In this document: piece by piece, positions 27,168 through 37,130 of the stretch
Layout of the letters: every line of letters begins with the position of its first letter
How positions within the stretch are numbered: the first letter of the stretch is position 1
Origin: Candidatus Scybalocola faecavium
Lineage (GTDB): Bacteria; Bacillota; Clostridia; Lachnospirales; Lachnospiraceae
Reading direction: 5' to 3'
NCBI GenBank assembly: GCA_018713145.1
Contig: DVFP01000015.1
Span: 124,001 to 188,000 of the forward strand
Length of the DNA: 64,000 nucleotides
The notes under the pieces: model-generated
Told to the model about the DNA's origin: nothing
Seen by the model: the letters and a program-made list of their open reading frames with translations, nothing else
Database searches by the model: none
Made by a program: the position numbers and the translations under genes

Positions 27168-29153
27168 TCATTCCCCGGAAAATACGTTTCTCTTTCCAAT
27201 CTGCCATGCAGCAAAAAAATACAGCACATAGACTCCCAGGATCACCAGGGCGATCATTGCCCCATTTACATACACACTTCCGGAAAGCTGTGGAAAGCCG
27301 CTGACACTTATGATTTTTTCACACATCCATGCGATCACCAGGCTTAAGGCCAGGGGCAGGACGGCAGGGAAAAAGAAAAATATAAGGATTTGACGAAACA
27401 GTGTTTGGTAAAGGACTTTCGGCCCTGCGCCAATGCGGTATAAAGCCTTATAGCGGCGCCGGTCATCATTGATCCCGGCCAGGGTTTTTAAGGCTAAAAT
27501 AGCCATGGCCATAAAAATAAAGATCATGGCAATATACAAAGCTGCCACAACGATCATGGCGGAGGTGCTGTTGTCTTCCATGCGGATACACGCTTTGATC
27601 TGATAATCGCACCGCTCCTCAGGGCCAAAAGCACTGTTTTCATCGATATAGGTAAGCGCCTGGGACAGGGCCTGGGCATCAAAGGGCACATCCTCCAGGG
27701 TAAAACACCGGTACTTATAAGCAATATCCATGCCACGGATCATTTCATCCGGCACAATGACTGTATAGTACACAAAGGCCACCCTGGGGAAGCTGCCGAT
27801 AAATCCCCCGTATTCTGCTGTAAGACCATTTTTCTCAAGAGTGAATCCACCCTCTATCTCCAGCTCCAGGGACATATCCGACACAAGATAAAAGCGTCCG
27901 TCCTCCGGCAGCGCATCCCGTCCAAGAGCACGGGCAAAACGGTTAAAGTCTGAAAGACTGATATAATAATCCGGAGGTCCAAACTCTTCCCAGGCTGGGG
28001 AATTCATATCATAAGCCACGGTAAAACCTACGGCCTGGGTCACAGGCCGGGTGCCGTCTGTGTACACATTGTAATCCAGCATTTCTTTTACAGGAACTTT
28101 ATCCCGGATCAGGGCCGTGGCAGTATCAAAGTCATAGGCATGCTCTCTTGACATATCCAGACACCCTACAATATCAAAAGGCACCGTCCGGTCTAAGGAA
28201 GCCTGAGCGCTTGTTTTCTGAGTAAAAGAAACATTGGCCCCTGCCACGGCAAACGTAATAAGGACAGATAAAAATCCTGCCATAAGAGCGTTCGTTCCAA
28301 GCTGGGACCAAAGCTGACGCAGGAGAAAAATATTGGTTCCCCGGCTGCACAGCTTCTTATTTTTCATTAAAACATACATCAGGCACTTGGCCAAGGCCAG
28401 ATGAAAGCCAAATATTCCGATCCCAAAAAGAAAGATCAGGCTAAAGATCCAGGAAGCGTTCCGGTTGACTGTGGCAGCCCACCGGTCCATTTCCCGGCTG
28501 AAAAAAAGGACGCTCAGAATCATGAGCCCCAGGCAGCAAAATCCCAGAAAAAACCACAGCCAGGGATGATCCGTGGGTTTTTTGCTTTTTTTCTCCGTTC
28601 CTTTTAGCAGTTCACGGATCGTCACTTTTCTTAAATATAGGCCGGAGGCAAAAGATGCCAGGATAAATATAACAGCCACCATAAGGACTGTCATAAAAAA
28701 GGCCCTTCCGCTGTATACGCTGAACATTGGCGGCACTTCCATAATGGAGCAGACAATGAGCATCATGGCCTGATACACCCCCAGTCCCAGAAGGATACCG
28801 CAAACCAGGGCCGCGCCGTCCAAAATAAGGGTTTCAAACATAAAAATGGTCATAACATTTTTCCGTTTCATGCCCAGGATCATATAGGTACCAAATTCCC
28901 GCTTTCGGAGCTTTAGCATAAAACTGGTGCCATAGCCCAAAACAAAGACCATAACCAGGGCAATAAACCAGATGAGCATATCCAATCCCTGTCCCAGTTC
29001 TTTTACCGTATCCGCAAAGACCTGAAGCTGGCGGTTGCAGATGACATTGTTTATTGCAAAGATCAAAGCAACAGACATGGTCACCGTTATAAAATAAACA
29101 GCATAATTTCCGGCTTGACGCCGGGCGTTTTTCAAGGCAAGCTTAAATCCCAT
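27168..29153 (-). CDS. BceB-type ABC transporter permease (FtsX-like)
   Basis: About 661 residues with roughly ten membrane helices in the BceB/VraG layout. A large extracytoplasmic domain of about 200 residues (around 280-490) lies between helices 7 and 8 and is the peptide-sensing part in this family. FtsX-like repeats are visible near both ends (GYGTSFMLKLRKREFGTYMI and TLAGINDDRRRYKALYRIG). ATG 29153 has GGGAGG 8 nt upstream and overlaps the ATPase gene by 11 nt. With the ATPase and two-component genes it forms a BceRSAB-type module for cell-wall-active peptides. Confidence 0.9.
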   Translation of the reverse strand: MGFKLALKNARRQAGNYAVYFITVTMSVALIFAINNVICNRQLQVFADTVKELGQGLDMLIWFIALVMVFVLGYGTSFMLKLRKREFGTYMILGMKRKNVMTIFMFETLILDGAALVCGILLGLGVYQAMMLIVCSIMEVPPMFSVYSGRAFFMTVLMVAVIFILASFASGLYLRKVTIRELLKGTEKKSKKPTDHPWLWFFLGFCCLGLMILSVLFFSREMDRWAATVNRNASWIFSLIFLFGIGIFGFHLALAKCLMYVLMKNKKLCSRGTNIFLLRQLWSQLGTNALMAGFLSVLITFAVAGANVSFTQKTSAQASLDRTVPFDIVGCLDMSREHAYDFDTATALIRDKVPVKEMLDYNVYTDGTRPVTQAVGFTVAYDMNSPAWEEFGPPDYYISLSDFNRFARALGRDALPEDGRFYLVSDMSLELEIEGGFTLEKNGLTAEYGGFIGSFPRVAFVYYTVIVPDEMIRGMDIAYKYRCFTLEDVPFDAQALSQALTYIDENSAFGPEERCDYQIKACIRMEDNSTSAMIVVAALYIAMIFIFMAMAILALKTLAGINDDRRRYKALYRIGAGPKVLYQTLFRQILIFFFFPAVLPLALSLVIAWMCEKIISVSGFPQLSGSVYVNGAMIALVILGVYVLYFFAAWQIGKRNVFSGE

Positions 29154-29910
29154 CCATCCCACCTCCCAAGGCAGTAAGTACATGAAAAATCTGGTTTTCA
29201 AACTGCTCCCGGCTTAAATCTCCCCGGTAAATCTCATTCCATATTTTTCCATCTTTTAAAAACAGGATCCTTCCGGCAAAGGACGCCATGGCAGCATCAT
29301 GGGTCACCATAAGGATGGTGGCTTTAAAGTCCCGGTTCATCTGGCAGAATGTTTTCATAAGATTTCTCGAATTCGCTGAGTCTAAAGCTCCTGTAGGCTC
29401 ATCGGCCAAGATCAGAGCCGGTTCTGTGATTAACGCCCGGGCGCAGGCCGCTCTCTGGAGCTGGCCTCCGGAAAGTTCACCGGGGAATTTTTTAAGCTGG
29501 TTTGTCAGGCCAAGGCTTTCAGAAACTTTTTTTAACGCATTTTGGGTAAAGGTCAGGCCGGCCTTTTTTAGATTCAAAGGCAGCATAATATTCTCCTCTA
29601 CTGTCAGTGTATCCAAAAGATTATATTCCTGAAAGATAAATCCCAGCTTATCCCTCCGGTAATCTGCCAGAGCAGCTTCACTTAAACGGATAATACTTTG
29701 TCCTTCTACGAGAATATCCCCTCCGCTGGCCCGGTCAATGGCTGCGATCACATTGAGCAGCGTGCTTTTCCCTGATCCGGAAGCACCCATGACTGCTGTA
29801 AATTCCCCCTTTTCCACGGAAAAGGAAATGCCGGATAAAGCCTGAGTCACCAAAGCGCCCCGGCCGTAATATTTTGTTACATTTTTTAATTCTAAAAGCT
29901 CATGCTTCAA
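29143..29910 (-). CDS. BceA-type ABC transporter ATP-binding protein
   Basis: 255 residues of the MacB/LolD-like ATPase class. Walker A is GASGSGKST, the Q-loop is FIFQEYNLL, the signature LSGGQLQRAACAR, Walker B LILADEPTGALD, and the switch histidine sits in MVTHDAAM. It is paired by overlap with the FtsX-like permease and lies 125 bp downstream of the sensor kinase gene. Confidence 0.93.
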   Translation of the reverse strand: MKHELLELKNVTKYYGRGALVTQALSGISFSVEKGEFTAVMGASGSGKSTLLNVIAAIDRASGGDILVEGQSIIRLSEAALADYRRDKLGFIFQEYNLLDTLTVEENIMLPLNLKKAGLTFTQNALKKVSESLGLTNQLKKFPGELSGGQLQRAACARALITEPALILADEPTGALDSANSRNLMKTFCQMNRDFKATILMVTHDAAMASFAGRILFLKDGKIWNEIYRGDLSREQFENQIFHVLTALGGGMDGI

Positions 29911-30034
29911 AAAAACACCTCCATTTCATGGCTTAATTGTACCATGAGACGAAAGTGTTTTTTCTAACGGTTTTATAATGTTTTCTTACATTTTTGAAAG
30001 GAAGGGACCCGGCCATAAAACACAACCCGAATAC

Positions 30035-30997
30035 TTAAGAAAAAAGAAAGGCTATTTTTGTCCCTTCTCCCTCTTTGGCTTCAATAGCCAAAGTAATATT
30101 AAGCTGATCACATAACTGCTGTACAATATAAAGTCCCATACCGGTGCTGCTGCCTGCGGCTCTTCCGCAGCTTCCCACAAAGCCTTTTAAAGTAACCTTT
30201 TTCACCTCCTGGGATAAAATCCCGGGGCCGTTATCCTTCACAGTCAAACGCTTTGGGCCAGCGGAAAGAATCACATGACTTCCTTTACAATATTTGGCAC
30301 AGTTGACTAAAAGCTGGCATACAATAAAGGATACGGACTTTTTATCACTGTACAGCTTACAGTCCCCTATGACTTCTAAGCTGATCCCCGCTTCTGTCAG
30401 TAAAAGCATTTCCTGCGCAGCCGCTTCATGAAAAAGATCTGCTCCGGAAAACCGGCTTACTTTTACAGACCTGCCGTCACTTCTCAGACGGGCATAGTAT
30501 AAGATCATTTGGGTCAGCTCCTGAGCCCGCTTCAATTCTCTTAAAAGCTTTACCGGATCTGAACCATTTTCCAGAATCAGTCCGGCAGCGGTTAATGGGG
30601 TTTTAATTTCATGGATCCACTGCTCCACATATTGGCAGTAATCTTCCTTTTCCTGCCTGGCTGCCTCTGCCACTGTCACAGCGCTGTGAGACACCTGTTC
30701 CATGACAGAAAAATATTCACGTTCCATCCAGCCTAAAGGTTTTGGAAGCATTTCCCCCAGAAGATACTTTTGAGGCAGGGCATCTGCCATAGTCTTAAGC
30801 CGTTTGAGCCTTTTTACGATTTTCACCCATCCGGTCAAAAGCCAGCCAAAGATCATAACCGCTGTAAAGGCCACAAAAAGAAGGATCGTTGGCAAAGGTA
30901 CATTTCCCGCCCATAAAAACAGGCTGCATCCGGCAATGCTCATCATCAGAAAGCTCAGGGTGATCCCCTTGTCCCCGGCATAGGCTCTAAAGCTCAT
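30035..30997 (-). CDS. BceS-type intramembrane-sensing histidine kinase
   Basis: 320 residues. Two membrane helices near the N-terminus (about 10-55) are separated by only a few residues, the mark of intramembrane-sensing kinases that read their cognate BceAB transporter. The phosphoacceptor motif is WIHEIKTPLTA; ATP-binding boxes are VNCAKYC (N), KDNGPGIL and TGMGLYIVQQL (G). The start overlaps the response regulator gene; ATG 30997 or 31003 are both possible. Confidence 0.9.
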   Translation of the reverse strand: MSFRAYAGDKGITLSFLMMSIAGCSLFLWAGNVPLPTILLFVAFTAVMIFGWLLTGWVKIVKRLKRLKTMADALPQKYLLGEMLPKPLGWMEREYFSVMEQVSHSAVTVAEAARQEKEDYCQYVEQWIHEIKTPLTAAGLILENGSDPVKLLRELKRAQELTQMILYYARLRSDGRSVKVSRFSGADLFHEAAAQEMLLLTEAGISLEVIGDCKLYSDKKSVSFIVCQLLVNCAKYCKGSHVILSAGPKRLTVKDNGPGILSQEVKKVTLKGFVGSCGRAAGSSTGMGLYIVQQLCDQLNITLAIEAKEGEGTKIAFLFS

Positions 30998-31622
30998 GGT
31001 CATCCCCCTCCCACAAACGATAGCCGATCCCCCGCACGGTCCGTATCCGGTCTCCGGCGTCAATAATCTTAAGCTTTTCCCGAAGCCGGTTTATATTAAC
31101 ATAAAGGGTATTCTCATCAATGTAAAGCCGGTTCTGCCAAAGATCCTCCACCAAAGCCTGGCGTGTACACATTTTGTGTTCCATAAGGCAGGCCATGATC
31201 CGGGTCTCATTTTTCGTCAGCTCCGTCCGCTTTCCTTTAAATTCCAGTGTCAGTTCTCCCAGATCCAGGATCAGCTCCCCGCTGGACAGACAGTTTTTGT
31301 TTTGCCGATGAAGGAGTCTGGCCATCCTGGCCAGCAAAACGGAAGAATGATAAGGCTTCCGTATAAAATCATCGGCCCCCACGCCAAAGGCCAGCAGCTC
31401 ATCCTCCACCGATTCCCGTGCTGTAAGGAAAATCACCGGTATGGCATGATCCTTTCTTAAGTCCCTACAAAGTTCAAAGCCATTTTTACCGGGAAGGTTA
31501 ATATCCAGCAACGCCAGATCACAGGGCAGAGTATCCACCGGCATATAACCGTTGGCCCGCAAAAGCTTCTTTAATTCCTCATAAACCACCGGATCATCTT
31601 CAATAACCAGAATCCGTTCCAT
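30987..31622 (-). CDS. BceR-type response regulator (OmpR family)
   Basis: 211 residues. A receiver domain (1 to about 105) and a winged-helix DNA-binding domain (about 120-208, ending RTVRGIGYRLW). The acidic pair is D9-D10 (VIEDDP), the phosphoacceptor is D40 (LALLDINLP) and the conserved Lys is in FIRKPY. D40 is some 12 residues earlier than usual because the helix between beta2 and beta3 is missing. ATG 31622 is used; a GTG at 31631 lies too close to the GGGGG ribosome binding site. Confidence 0.9.
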   Translation of the reverse strand: MERILVIEDDPVVYEELKKLLRANGYMPVDTLPCDLALLDINLPGKNGFELCRDLRKDHAIPVIFLTARESVEDELLAFGVGADDFIRKPYHSSVLLARMARLLHRQNKNCLSSGELILDLGELTLEFKGKRTELTKNETRIMACLMEHKMCTRQALVEDLWQNRLYIDENTLYVNINRLREKLKIIDAGDRIRTVRGIGYRLWEGDDHEL

Positions 31623-31643
31623 CCTGTTCACACCCCCTTAATC

Positions 31644-31682
31644 AAAAAAAGGGCACCCATAAACTCATGTTTACCGGTGCCC
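31644..31682 (-). terminator. rho-independent terminator of the foldase gene
   Basis: On the minus strand GGGCACC pairs with GGTGCCC, extended by GTAAAC/GTTTAT, followed by seven T residues. Confidence 0.85.
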
Positions 31683-31711
31683 GATTAAATCTTACGCAGC
31701 CTCGCTGTCCT

Positions 31712-33022
31712 TTAAGATTCGCTGCTTTCAGTACCGGTCTCGCTTTCAGCCTCTGTATCAGAGGTGTCGCTTTCGGCTCCGGTATCTGATGTATCGCTTT
31801 CAGCGCTTGTGTCTGCAGTGCCGCTTTCAGCTTCAGTTTCTTCAATATACAGATAATTTAAATGATGGTGGGGATCGCCAACCTCATAATTTTCCACAAG
31901 GCCGTTTACATAGTCTGTCACTGCCTGAGATGCTAAAGTTCCGGCAATATTGGAAGAATCTGCTTCAAGATCATAGGGTGTCTTACTGTCAAAAACAATC
32001 ACAAAGCAGGCGTTATTTGTGTCGCTGCGATATACCATAGCATCACCGGCCTTGCGGCTGTCATCGGAAAGCCAGTCAAAATAGCTGGTACTGATGGTAA
32101 GAGACGTTCCGCCTGTGATCACGGTAGGATCGGTTTCTGCTTCCGGGTCATAGCTGTCCTTTACATCATCTCTGGCATATTCATAACACAGCTCCCGCCA
32201 GTCCTCTCCATCCTGAAAACGCTTAAGCATCTCATCTGCTTTTTCTTCTGCCGCATCTACAGCAGCCTCTTTTTCCTCATCTGTGGCATCATCTTCCACA
32301 TCTGCAGGAATAGAATACAGACGATAATCAATCGTATCATATTGCTGAGGATTCTCTTTGTAAACTTCCTCTACTTCCTCATCTGTAGGCGCATTATCAT
32401 CTAAAAGCTGCTGATAGTAAGCCTGATAAGTAAGATATTCTTTGACAAAAGGCTCCAAGCGGCTCTGGGTCGCATATTTTCCGAAACCTTGCTCGTAATA
32501 ATAGCTTGTACTTACCCCCTGAGTAGATGCTGCAGATTCAATACTGTTGATATAAGAATCATAGTCCTCCGTCACATCATAATCAAAACCGACAGACTCC
32601 GCTTCATCGTTTAAAGCTTTTACCTGCTGAAGAAATGGTACTGTGGACTCTGTAAAATAATCTTCCCAGGTCATACTGGGATCCAAAATATATTCCTGCT
32701 CATTCAGAGGCTTGGACGTATCCAGTCCCATGTACAATAATGAGTTAGAATTCTGTGTCACATAAGAATTCACTACTGTGTTATAATAGAAGTCAAATTC
32801 TACCTGCGTCACTTTATGCTCCCCTATAGTAATATAGGTTTTGTTGAGAGCATTACTCTTTCTTACAAAATAAACACATGCAACGATCACAAGAAATACT
32901 ACGATCGCGCCAATGATGAACCAAAATGTCCAGTCTTTTTTAGACTCGCTGCCATGACTGCTTCTCTGGTTCATTCCTCTGCCATAGGCAGGACTTTTTT
33001 TTGCCTTACTACTTATTCCCAT
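31712..33022 (-). CDS. membrane-anchored PrsA/SurA-like foldase (peptidyl-prolyl isomerase family)
   Basis: 436 residues. A basic cytosolic N-terminus of about 30 residues leads to one membrane helix (about 30-52), so the bulk lies outside the cell. Then comes a SurA_N-like helical domain (about 65-215) and a diverged parvulin-like region (about 225-375; YRLYSIPADV, ADEMLKRFQDGEDWRELCYEYA, and GDAMVYRSDTNNACFVIVF). The last 45 residues are an acidic Ser/Thr/Asp/Glu repeat (units such as ESDTSDT). It probably helps fold exported proteins; isomerase activity is uncertain because the parvulin part is weak. Confidence 0.75.
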   Translation of the reverse strand: MGISSKAKKSPAYGRGMNQRSSHGSESKKDWTFWFIIGAIVVFLVIVACVYFVRKSNALNKTYITIGEHKVTQVEFDFYYNTVVNSYVTQNSNSLLYMGLDTSKPLNEQEYILDPSMTWEDYFTESTVPFLQQVKALNDEAESVGFDYDVTEDYDSYINSIESAASTQGVSTSYYYEQGFGKYATQSRLEPFVKEYLTYQAYYQQLLDDNAPTDEEVEEVYKENPQQYDTIDYRLYSIPADVEDDATDEEKEAAVDAAEEKADEMLKRFQDGEDWRELCYEYARDDVKDSYDPEAETDPTVITGGTSLTISTSYFDWLSDDSRKAGDAMVYRSDTNNACFVIVFDSKTPYDLEADSSNIAGTLASQAVTDYVNGLVENYEVGDPHHHLNYLYIEETEAESGTADTSAESDTSDTGAESDTSDTEAESETGTESSES

Positions 33023-33137
33023 GACTTTATACGGCGAATGCCATACCTCCTATCTTTGTTCTTTGCCAGTATTATCTATAATAGCATTTTTCGGCAAATT
33101 TTTAAAGATATTTCACACTTTTTTCTCAACTCACTTG

Positions 33138-34361
33138 TTATTTTAAAGTAATCCTGCGGAAATTCTTCTTACCTCTCTTTACAATAATGCCTTCCCCTGT
33201 AAGGGCTTCGCCGGCAAATTCCTGCTTAAAGTCTTCAACCTTTTCACCATTGACCGTAACGCCGCCCTGCTGCACTGCCCGGCGTCCGTCGGAACGGCTC
33301 TGTACAAGGCCGGATTTTACAAGGATGCTGACAATGTCAATATTTCCGTTTTCAAGATCTGATTCTTCCAACTGTGTGGTAGGCATCTGCTGGGCATTTC
33401 CTGCGGAAAAAAGATCTCTGGAGCTTTCCATAGCCGCCTGGGCCTCTTCTTCTCCGTGAACAAGCTTTGTCAGTTCGAAAGCCAGGATTTCTTTGGCTTT
33501 GTTTAACTGGCTGCCTTCCCAGTGATCCATGGCATCGATTTCTTCCAGAGGAAGGAAGGTAAGCATACGGATGCACCGAAGCACATCAGAGTCTGCCACA
33601 TTTCTCCAGTATTGGTAAAATTCAAAAGGCGATGTCTTTTTCGGATCCAGCCATACAGCGCCGCTTTGAGTCTTGCCCATTTTCTTGCCTTCGGAATTTA
33701 AAAGCAGGGTAATGGTCATGGCGTAAGCATCCTTGCCAAGCTTTCTGCGGATCAGCTCTGTGCCCCCCAGCATGTTGCTCCACTGGTCATCTCCTCCAAA
33801 CTGCATATTGCAGCCGTATTTCTGGAACAGCATGTAAAAATCGTAGCTCTGCATGATCATGTAGTTAAATTCCAAAAAGCTTAAGCCACGCTCCAAGCGC
33901 TGCTTGTAACATTCCGCGGTAAGCATACGGTTGACGCTGAAATGAGGGCCTACCTCTCTTAACAGGTCCACGTAATTCAGCTTTAACAGCCAGTCCGCAT
34001 TATTCACCATAAGAGCCTTGCCCTCGGAGAAATCAATAAACCGGCTCATCTGCTTTTTAAAGCACTCACAGTTATGTTCGATGATTTCCGGGGTCATCAT
34101 GGAACGCATATCTGTTCTTCCTGAAGGATCACCAATATATCCGGTGCCGCCTCCAATAAGGGCGATCGGTTTATTTCCCGCCATCTGGAGGCGCTTCATC
34201 AAACATAAAGCCATAAAATGACCTACATGAAGGCTGTCTGCCGTTGGGTCAAAGCCAATGTAAAATGTAGCTTTTCCATTATTTACTAATTCACGGATCT
34301 CTTCCTCATCCGTCAGCTGGGCCAGAAGTCCTCTGGCTTTAAGTTCCTCAAAAATCTTCAT
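33138..34361 (-). CDS. tyrS: tyrosyl-tRNA synthetase
   Basis: 407 residues, class Ic. The HIGH-like signature is HVGHFM and the KMSKS-like motif is KMGKTQ; the C-terminal S4 domain (about 340-407) has [21 protein letters not shown]. It charges tRNA-Tyr. It is preceded by a Tyr T-box leader (34462-34843), so expression should rise when uncharged tRNA-Tyr builds up. Confidence 0.97.
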   Translation of the reverse strand: MKIFEELKARGLLAQLTDEEEIRELVNNGKATFYIGFDPTADSLHVGHFMALCLMKRLQMAGNKPIALIGGGTGYIGDPSGRTDMRSMMTPEIIEHNCECFKKQMSRFIDFSEGKALMVNNADWLLKLNYVDLLREVGPHFSVNRMLTAECYKQRLERGLSFLEFNYMIMQSYDFYMLFQKYGCNMQFGGDDQWSNMLGGTELIRRKLGKDAYAMTITLLLNSEGKKMGKTQSGAVWLDPKKTSPFEFYQYWRNVADSDVLRCIRMLTFLPLEEIDAMDHWEGSQLNKAKEILAFELTKLVHGEEEAQAAMESSRDLFSAGNAQQMPTTQLEESDLENGNIDIVSILVKSGLVQSRSDGRRAVQQGGVTVNGEKVEDFKQEFAGEALTGEGIIVKRGKKNFRRITLK

Positions 34362-34402
34362 AAAACATCCTCCTTAAATATGATCGCAATAGGGGTAAGG
34401 TA

Positions 34403-34461
34403 ACATCCCTCCACTAAACTCAACCCGCGCCTACGGCTTGCTTGAATTTAGTGGTCACAGC
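34403..34461. repeat. palindromic element between Tyr T-box terminator and tyrS
   Basis: CCACTAAACTCAA pairs imperfectly with TTGAATTTAGTGG around a centre containing GCGCCTACGGCTTGC. The same type occurs three times in the trp leader (44360-44547). It abuts the T-box terminator. Confidence 0.7.
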
Positions 34462-34843
34462 AAAAATCCCGCCCTCTTATCTCTCGATAAAAGGACGGGT
34501 CAAATCCGTGGTACCACCTTTTTTTACAGCAGGCTTACGCCAGGCTGCCTTACAGAGTACAAACCAGAACGGATCTGGTATACTCCGGCATTCTAACGGT
34601 TGCATTCCGTCACAGCCTACTTATGTCTCAGGCATAAAAACATCTGTTTTCACTGTCTCAAACACGTTCAGTGTGAAGCTCGGGGAGGTATTCACATATG
34701 CCTCGTCCCGCGCCTCTCACCTGCCGGCAGCTCTCTGTGGGCATCTGCATATCCTACTTATTCCCTTCACAGCCTTTTTTGCTGTATAAAATTAACAGTT
34801 TCAAATCATAGACACTGTCTTTAAATCGCCGCTGATCTGAATT
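34462..34843 (-). promoter_or_regulatory. T-box riboswitch (Tyr) controlling tyrS
   Basis: On the minus strand the leader contains the T-box sequence TGGTACCACGGA (34519-34508) and a terminator, CCCGTCCTTTTATC pairing with GATAAGAGGGCGGG followed by ATTTTT (34499-34463). Stem I lies at about 34700-34800. The specifier codon reads TAC (34690-34688) in the context GAA-TAC-CTC, which is tyrosine and agrees with the downstream gene. Confidence 0.92.
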
Positions 34844-34849
34844 GATACT

Positions 34850-34878
34850 AATCTAACACAAATTATATGCCTTGTCAA
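34850..34878 (-). promoter_or_regulatory. sigma-A promoter of the tyrS T-box transcript
   Basis: TTGACA (34878-34873), a 17-nt spacer and TAGATT (34855-34850). The -35 box overlaps the stop codon of the upstream PII-like gene. Confidence 0.75.
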
Positions 34879-35567
34879 GCTTCATCTTCCGTCTCATCCG
34901 CTGTACGAAGGCCGATGGCCGCTGTGACAGGGAGGGAAAAAACAATAGCCTTTTCCTTGCTTTTTAATCCGCTTTTTTCCATGATCGCCTTCATTATGGC
35001 ATTTTTTTCAGTTGACTTGGCCACGATTAAAATGATCTCTTTCTCTGCAGTAAGGGATACACCCAGGAACTTTTCCGCGCTTTTTATACCGGTCCCTTTG
35101 GCATGGATCACGGTGCCGCCTCCTGCATTAGCGCTTCTGGCTGCATCCATAACAGAATCAATACATCCCTGATTGGCAATGGCCATTAAAAGCTCATATT
35201 CTGTTCCTTTCAATTCTGATTCCTCCTCTTTTACATATTCCTGGTCCTGCAGCAAATACTGAAGCACCTTCTTTCCGCCCACACTGCCCATGGGTATAAT
35301 AAAAGCAATCCCTGTTCCCGGAACATCAATCTGCATACGGTGGATCAACCCTTTTTTAAGTTTTTTCCAAAGCTGATCCGTAACAACCGAAAAGGTCACC
35401 AGCTTTTCCGAAGCTTCAATCCCCAGATAATCCAAAATCGCACTGTTGGCAGTGCCCCGTCCTAAAGTGGTAAAAACTACTGAATTTCCATAATCTTGAA
35501 AAAAGTCCTGAAATCTTTTTTTCATATTGCGGTTTGTTATAGTAACCATCATATAAAGCTTGCTCAT
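34875..35567 (-). CDS. tandem PII-like (P-II family) regulatory protein
   Basis: 230 residues with two successive PII-like ferredoxin folds (about 1-105 and 125-220). The second has the clearer family pattern, with GGGTVIHAKGTG followed by EKEIILIVAK and a KAIVFSLPV ending. PII proteins sense nucleotides or metabolites and often gate a membrane partner (GlnK with AmtB, SbtB with SbtA). An AGGAGG site lies just before the ATG, only 12 bp after the DUF1538 gene, so the two are translationally coupled. The ligand and target are unknown; the DUF1538 protein is the natural candidate target. Confidence 0.82.
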   Translation of the reverse strand: MSKLYMMVTITNRNMKKRFQDFFQDYGNSVVFTTLGRGTANSAILDYLGIEASEKLVTFSVVTDQLWKKLKKGLIHRMQIDVPGTGIAFIIPMGSVGGKKVLQYLLQDQEYVKEEESELKGTEYELLMAIANQGCIDSVMDAARSANAGGGTVIHAKGTGIKSAEKFLGVSLTAEKEIILIVAKSTEKNAIMKAIMEKSGLKSKEKAIVFSLPVTAAIGLRTADETEDEA

Positions 35568-35579
35568 AGGACTCCTCCT

Positions 35580-37130
35580 TTACAGTTCGATAATATCATC
35601 ATCACCAAAGGCATCCAATGGGATAACGCCGGATGCCAATGCAGGTGTTCCGGAAAGCTCTGCTGTTTTCCGGCTTTCCTTAAGCTTATAGATCACGCCT
35701 AAAATCTGTATAGTGATCAGAGGGGTCATGGCGACCATAGCGACGACACCGAAAGCATCGGTAACAATATTGCCTCCTACAGCCTCACAGGCGCCCTGGG
35801 CAAAAGGAAGCAGGAATGTGGCTGTCATAGGACCGGAGGCAACGCCGCCGGAGTCAAAGGCAATAGCAGTAAAAATCTTAGGCACAAAAAACGCCAGGAT
35901 CAAAGCCACCGCATAGCCGGGGATCAGAAACCAGAAAATAGAAATTCCCGTAAGCACACGGATCATGGCCAGTCCAAGGGAAATAGCCACACCTACAGAA
36001 AGACTCAGTCCCATAGACTTTCCGGAAATAGCGCCGGAAGTCAGCTCTTCTACCTGTTCCTTTAACACATAAACTGCCGGCTCCGCTTTAACAATAAAAT
36101 ATCCGATGACCATACCAATAGGAATGATGATCCAGGAATAAGGCAGATCCGCGATCACCTGGCCGAGATAATTTCCTGCCGGCATAAAGCCTACATTAAC
36201 ACCGGTCAAAAACAAAACAAGGCCAATATATGTATAGGCAATACCAATAAGTATCTTAACCAGTGTACGCTTCTTTAAACGCAGGGAAAAAATCTGGAAT
36301 AGGGCAAAAAACACTACAATAGGCAGCAAGGATACAAAAATCTCCCCCATGTAGTGAGGGATACCCTCGGCAAACAGTTTCCACATTTCCACAGAGTTTT
36401 CCGCATCCGGGATCACTGTCTGAGTATAGGTGCCGCCGTCCGGATGATAGATCATCCCCAGGATCAGCACAGCCAAAATAGGCCCCACAGAACACAAGGC
36501 TACCAAACCAAAGCTGTCGTTTTCCGCATGTTTATCGCTTCGTATGGCAGTAAAGCCAACGCCGAGAGCCATAATAAAAGGAACGGTCATAGGCCCTGTA
36601 GTCACACCGCCGGAGTCAAAAGCAACAGCAATAAAATCATCCGGCACTAAAAAAGCCAGGATAAATACAATAGGATATAAAATCCAAAGCATATAAGACA
36701 ATGGAATACCGATCAACATTCTTAAGGCCGCTGCCACAAGAAAAATACCTACGCCGGCAGCTACAGCAATGATCAGAGTATAGTTAGGAATAGATGGAAC
36801 CTGCTGGGCAAGGACCTGCAGATCCGGTTCAGATATGGTAATGATAAAACCTAAAATAAAACTTACTGCTACGATAAACCACAGTTTTTTTGTCTGGGTC
36901 ATCTTTGTACCAATACGCTCCCCCATAGGCGTCATAGCCATCTCTGCTCCCAAAGTAAAAAACATCATCCCCACGATCAGAAGCACGGCACCGATGATAA
37001 ACGCCATAAGAATACTGTTGGGTATGGGCGCAATGGTAAAGCAAAGCAAAAGTACAATAGCAATCGTGGGCATCACTGCCCCCAGGGATTCTTTCAGCTT
37101 TTCCAATAGTTTAGTCTGTTGTAATCTCAA
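35580..37130 (-). CDS. DUF1538 family polytopic membrane protein (putative transporter)
   Basis: About 516 residues with roughly twelve membrane segments in two homologous halves. Each half carries the same signature: AFDSGGVTTGPMT in the first and AFDSGGVASGPMT in the second, each followed by a conserved F/D-x-FG(L/V)VA segment. Such internal repeats are typical of transporters. No substrate is known for DUF1538. It precedes and is coupled to a tandem PII-like gene. The start is uncertain: TTG 37130 has AAAGGA about 11 nt upstream, while the longer frame (TTG 37199) has no ribosome binding site. Confidence 0.85.
   Translation of the reverse strand: MRLQQTKLLEKLKESLGAVMPTIAIVLLLCFTIAPIPNSILMAFIIGAVLLIVGMMFFTLGAEMAMTPMGERIGTKMTQTKKLWFIVAVSFILGFIITISEPDLQVLAQQVPSIPNYTLIIAVAAGVGIFLVAAALRMLIGIPLSYMLWILYPIVFILAFLVPDDFIAVAFDSGGVTTGPMTVPFIMALGVGFTAIRSDKHAENDSFGLVALCSVGPILAVLILGMIYHPDGGTYTQTVIPDAENSVEMWKLFAEGIPHYMGEIFVSLLPIVVFFALFQIFSLRLKKRTLVKILIGIAYTYIGLVLFLTGVNVGFMPAGNYLGQVIADLPYSWIIIPIGMVIGYFIVKAEPAVYVLKEQVEELTSGAISGKSMGLSLSVGVAISLGLAMIRVLTGISIFWFLIPGYAVALILAFFVPKIFTAIAFDSGGVASGPMTATFLLPFAQGACEAVGGNIVTDAFGVVAMVAMTPLITIQILGVIYKLKESRKTAELSGTPALASGVIPLDAFGDDDIIEL

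Noticed and set aside
34442-34824. Plus-strand open frames of 74-115 residues
   Set aside because: They are antisense to the Tyr T-box leader and have no features of genes.
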